Assembly (NCBI RefSeq): GCF_000317475.1
Contig: NC_019729.1
Coordinates: 5,594,501-5,658,500, forward strand
DNA from: Oscillatoria nigro-viridis PCC 7112
GTDB taxonomy: Bacteria > Cyanobacteriota > Cyanobacteriia > Cyanobacteriales > Microcoleaceae
Direction: 5' to 3'
Length of the DNA stretch: 64,000 nt
The notes below the pieces were generated by a model. That model ran no database searches and was not told where the DNA came from. It saw nothing but the letters and a program-made list of their open reading frames with translations. Shown here piece after piece: positions 60,956-64,000 of this stretch (positions are counted from its first letter, which is position 1; each line of letters begins with the position of its first letter). A program made the position numbers and the translations under genes.

Positions 60956-62731
60956 ATGAAAATTTCTATGATGGTACATTCAAAACTGCGCTGGCTGGCG
61001 ATTGTACTGGCTGCAATTGCTACCGTAACTCTGTCTGCGTGCACTCCGGTGCGATCGACTAACTTAGCAAACAGACTCATCGTTCCCACCCCCAGCGGCC
61101 CGGCCACCTTTAACTACCCGCTAAATCAATCTGCATACAGCGTTTTTGGCTATATGTACGATGGATTGATCAACGAAAACGGCTTGACATCGAAGCTAGA
61201 ACCCGGTTTAGCCGAGTCCTGGGAAGTTTCTAAAGATGGCAAAAAGATTGTCTTTACCTTGCGAGAGGGTTTGAAATGGTCCGACGGCGAACCGATGACT
61301 GCGGATGACATTATCTTCAGCTATGAAAAGATTTATTTCAATGACAAAATTCCTAGCGGTTTGAAAGATACTCTGAGGGTTGGGATGAGTCGCCAATTCC
61401 CAAAAGTTAAAAAAATTGACAGCCGCCGCGTTGAATTTTCCGTTGCCGAACCCTTTGCTCCTTTTATTAGATATGCTGGGGGAATCCCGATTTTGCCAGC
61501 TCATATTTTACAGGAAGCTGCCGAAAATACAGATGCAGACGGCAAGCCTAAATTCCTGGCTACTTGGGGCACGGATACCGACCCTAAAAAAATTGTCGGC
61601 AACGGTCAGTACCGAATGCTGAGCTACACTCCCAATCAGCGCGTGGTTTTGGAACGAAATCCGTATTTTTGGCGCAAAGATGCTGAGGGAAATCCTCAAC
61701 CTTACATCCAGCAAATTGTTTGGCAAATTATCGAAAATACTGACAATCAAATGCTGAATTTTCGCTCGGGCGATTTGGATACTCTAACCGTGGAGCCGGA
61801 AGTGTTTCCCCTGCTGAAACGGGAGGAAAAACGCGGCAAATATACGGTCTTTAACGGCGGGCCGGATACTGGCAGCGTGTTTATGTGTTTCAATCTGAAT
61901 AAGGGGCGCAATGCTCAAAATCAGCCGTTTGTAGACCCGGTTAAGTCTCGCTGGTTCGCGAGTAAGGAATTTCGGCAGGCGATCGCCTACGGCATCAACC
62001 GATCCGCCATGACTAACAATATTTATCGCGGACTGGGCGCGCCGCTGCATTCCCCAATTCCGCCCCAAAGCCCGTTCTACCTGTCCCCAGAACAGGGATT
62101 GAAAACTTACAGTTACGATCGGCAAAAAGCCAAAGAGTTGCTGTTAAGTGCAGGTTTCAAATATAATAGTGAGGGTCAATTATTGGATGCGGAGGGCAAC
62201 AAAGTCCGATTTACTTTGTTGATGGCTGCGGGTAAAAAAGTTCGAGAACAAATGGGAACGCAAATTAAACAAGATTTGGGCAAACTGGGGATGCAAATTG
62301 ATACGCAGTTCCTGAGTTTTAACACTTATGTGGAAAAGCTGCGATTGACGCGGAATTGGGATACTTACCTCGGCGGTTTTACGGGAGGTACTGAACCGCA
62401 CAGCGGCTACAATATTTGGTCTGTTAACGGGACTTTGCACAGTTTCAACCAGGGGCCGCAAGCCGGAGAACCGCCGATTAAGGGTTGGAAAGTTGACGAC
62501 TGGGAGCAGAAAATAGATGACCTTTACGTGAAAGCTTCCCAGGAGCTTGATGAGGCGAAGCGCAAGGAAATTTATGGGGAGACGCAGCGGATTATAGCGG
62601 AACAAGTGCCGTTTATCTATATGGTAAATCCGCTGACTTTTGAGGCGGTGCGCGATCGCGTTTCGGGAATTCGCTACAGTGCCCTCGGCGGTGCTTTCTG
62701 GAATTTGTACGAGTTGAAAATAACAGAATAG
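60956..62731 (+). CDS. ABC transporter substrate-binding lipoprotein, peptide/oligopeptide type (SBP_bac_5)
   Basis: A 591-residue protein. A lipoprotein signal (MVHSKLRWLAIVLAAIATVT, LSAC lipobox) is followed by the family-5 solute-binding fold: SWEVSKDGKKIVFTLREGLK, WSDGEPMTADDIIFSYE and GNGQYRMLSYTPNQRVVLER. Later come REFRQAIAYGINR-like SKEFRQAIAYGINRSAM and KAKELLLSAGF. It binds peptides or similar ligands in the periplasm for an ABC permease. No permease or ATPase genes are nearby, as often for such cyanobacterial loci. The start ATG 60956 may be preceded by a weak site. Confidence 0.9.
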   Translation: MKISMMVHSKLRWLAIVLAAIATVTLSACTPVRSTNLANRLIVPTPSGPATFNYPLNQSAYSVFGYMYDGLINENGLTSKLEPGLAESWEVSKDGKKIVFTLREGLKWSDGEPMTADDIIFSYEKIYFNDKIPSGLKDTLRVGMSRQFPKVKKIDSRRVEFSVAEPFAPFIRYAGGIPILPAHILQEAAENTDADGKPKFLATWGTDTDPKKIVGNGQYRMLSYTPNQRVVLERNPYFWRKDAEGNPQPYIQQIVWQIIENTDNQMLNFRSGDLDTLTVEPEVFPLLKREEKRGKYTVFNGGPDTGSVFMCFNLNKGRNAQNQPFVDPVKSRWFASKEFRQAIAYGINRSAMTNNIYRGLGAPLHSPIPPQSPFYLSPEQGLKTYSYDRQKAKELLLSAGFKYNSEGQLLDAEGNKVRFTLLMAAGKKVREQMGTQIKQDLGKLGMQIDTQFLSFNTYVEKLRLTRNWDTYLGGFTGGTEPHSGYNIWSVNGTLHSFNQGPQAGEPPIKGWKVDDWEQKIDDLYVKASQELDEAKRKEIYGETQRIIAEQVPFIYMVNPLTFEAVRDRVSGIRYSALGGAFWNLYELKITE

Positions 62732-62738
62732 TCAGTCG

Positions 62739-62773
62739 ATTTTAGATTTTAGATTTTAGATTTTAGATTTGAT
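62739..62773. repeat. Short tandem repeat (ATTTTAG)n
   Basis: Four to five 7-base units of ATTTTAG immediately after the binding-protein gene. Confidence 0.85.
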
Positions 62774-62908
62774 TTACTCTAAAGATGAATCTGGGAACTT
62801 GAACCTTAGTCTAAAATTTGGGGTCGATCGCGGCAGAAATGGGGGCGTGTATCCGTTTTTGGGCGATCGTTAATCAGCAGTCAGCAGTTATTAGTCAGTC
62901 ATTAATTA

Positions 62909-63742
62909 ATGGAACCTGAAATTTTACAGAAGTTACTCGAATCTGTGGCTGCCGGCGATATTAGCCCGATCGCAGCTTTGGATAAATTAAAGCATTTTGA
63001 CTTTGAACAAGTCGGCGATTTTGCCAAAATTGACCACCACCGCACTCTCAGAACGGGTTTTCCCGAAGTAATTTGGGGCCCGGGGAAAACGCCAGACCAA
63101 ATTGTTGAAATTATCGAGGCGATGCGCGGGCGAAATTCTGCCGTGATGGCGACGCGAATCGAACCGGAAGTTTTCGAGCAATTGCAGCAAAAAATACCCG
63201 ATTTGTGCTACTACCAAAAGGCTCGAATTTGTGCAATTTCTGCTAATTCCCCAACTCCGCAGCATCCGGGTACTGTGACTATTATCAGTGCGGGAACGGC
63301 GGATTTAGCTGTAGCGGAAGAGGCTGCAGTTACTGCGGAACTTTGCGGTTTTCAGGTGCGGCGTTTGTGGGATGTCGGAGTTGCCGGCATTCACCGCTTG
63401 CTGAGCAACCGGCACGTTATTGTCGGTGCTGATGTGTTGATTGCGGTGGCGGGTATGGAAGGTGCTTTGGCGAGTGTGGTGGCGGGTTTGGCAGATTGTC
63501 CGGTGATTGCTGTGCCGACGAGTGTGGGTTACGGCGCGAGTTTTGGCGGGATTGCTCCTCTTTTAACTATGCTCAATTCTTGTGCGGCTGGTGTGGGCGT
63601 GGTGAATATTGATAACGGGTTTGGGGCGGCGATTTTGGCTTGTCAAATTCTCAGAAGTGCTGGGAAAGTAAAGAGAAGAGGAGAGGGGGAGAAGGGGAGA
63701 GAGGGGGAAGAGTTAGAAACCCCCTCGCTCAGTTCGGACTAA
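62909..63742 (+). CDS. larB: Nickel-pincer cofactor biosynthesis carboxylase/hydrolase LarB
   Basis: A 277-residue AIR-carboxylase-like (PurE-related) protein. Family markers: HRTLRTGFPEVIWGPGKTPD, AVMATRIEPE, ISAGTADLAVAEEAAVTAEL, GVAGIHRLL, VAGMEGALASVVAGLADCPV and PTSVGYGASFGGIAPLLTML. LarB carboxylates and hydrolyses nicotinic acid adenine dinucleotide at the start of nickel-pincer cofactor synthesis. The last ~25 residues (KVKRRGEGEKGREGEELETP) are a charged tail translated from a purine repeat (GAGGAGAGGGGGAGAAGGGG), not a family feature. LarC/LarE are not in the window. Confidence 0.92.
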   Translation: MEPEILQKLLESVAAGDISPIAALDKLKHFDFEQVGDFAKIDHHRTLRTGFPEVIWGPGKTPDQIVEIIEAMRGRNSAVMATRIEPEVFEQLQQKIPDLCYYQKARICAISANSPTPQHPGTVTIISAGTADLAVAEEAAVTAELCGFQVRRLWDVGVAGIHRLLSNRHVIVGADVLIAVAGMEGALASVVAGLADCPVIAVPTSVGYGASFGGIAPLLTMLNSCAAGVGVVNIDNGFGAAILACQILRSAGKVKRRGEGEKGREGEELETPSLSSD

Positions 63743-63787
63743 GGCCAACTGTCACAGGACGATCGATTTTTAGGGTGCATCTTGCAC

Positions 63788-63870
63788 CATTCTCGCTTAA
63801 CAGGCTTTCCGGCAACTGAAGCGAAGAGTGAGTTTTCTTGTGGGGTGGGCAGGAGAGCCCGCCCCTAAAA
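63788..63870. repeat. Palindromic repeat (family 3) after larB
   Basis: CTTAACAGGCTTTCCGGCAA, GAAGCGAAGAGTGAG and TTGTGGGGTGGGCAGGAGAG with CCCGCCCC share order and wording with 38800-38935. The rest of 63743-64000 shows no gene within the window. Confidence 0.6.
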
Positions 63871-64000
63871 AACCTAATTGAAAATGGTGCAACATCTCAG
63901 ATCCATCAGACTCCGTTATAGAAACTTTATTGAAGATTTCCGGTAGCAGAGCACCTTACTATATATGCCAGTTGCGTCCAGGACTGCCAGACTCGGAGGT

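Overview
The window looks like a piece of a filamentous, non-heterocystous cyanobacterial chromosome, probably near Microcoleus/Oscillatoria. This is inference. It rests on the dense HIP1 octamer (GCGATCGC), the oxygenic-photosynthesis genes (psbA, chlH), the cyanophycin genes (cphA, cphB), CofG of FO synthesis, and the many palindromic intergenic repeats. No rRNA operon, CRISPR array or prophage was seen. The only RNA gene found is tRNA-Cys(GCA).

Left part (1-21.2 kb). It opens with the C-terminal end of glutamate synthase small subunit. A palindromic REP-like array follows on both sides of a REP-associated tyrosine transposase broken by one amber codon. Next come priA, a soluble histidine kinase, an aminopropyltransferase (thermospermine-synthase-like), a 56-residue Pmp3/YqaE membrane peptide, an LpxB-like glycosyltransferase and an ankyrin protein. 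Then stand four tandem paralogues (9.96-15.4 kb) built from about 40-residue repeats plus RTX-like modules. After these come chlH and an unrecognised lipoprotein.

Toxin-antitoxin island (21.4-27.5 kb). About twenty small genes and remnants (BrnA, HicB, VapBC, RelBE/ParE, XRE, MazF families) are packed here. Three segments are duplicated inside the island. Several members are visibly broken: a hicB frameshift, a truncated relE copy, a poly-A slip in a vapB copy, and two nonsense codons in mazF. A HIP1-containing ~25-bp minisatellite lies between modules and in places supplies toxin stop codons.

Middle (27.5-43.7 kb). A cell-surface glycan cluster (GT-C-like membrane protein, methyltransferase, polyprenyl-phosphate GT2, SMR-type transporter) is followed by a DUF6671-like protein, glcD, a PAS histidine kinase, purH, a 2OG-Fe(II) oxygenase, a long ankyrin protein and a DUF4079 membrane protein. 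A Panacea-domain antitoxin candidate with a PemK/MazF-like partner and tRNA-Cys follow.

Right part (43.9-64 kb). Genes are a CpdA-type phosphodiesterase, a cytoplasmic alpha-amylase, an SDR, cofG, psbA (with promoter and terminator), cobL, a type II restriction-modification pair, cphA and cphB, trmD, ispF, a PD-(D/E)XK-like/PIN-like pair of unknown role, an oligopeptide-type binding lipoprotein and larB. Housekeeping genes are mostly monocistronic and widely spaced. Tight overlaps are confined to the accessory pairs (TA modules, R-M, nuclease pair).
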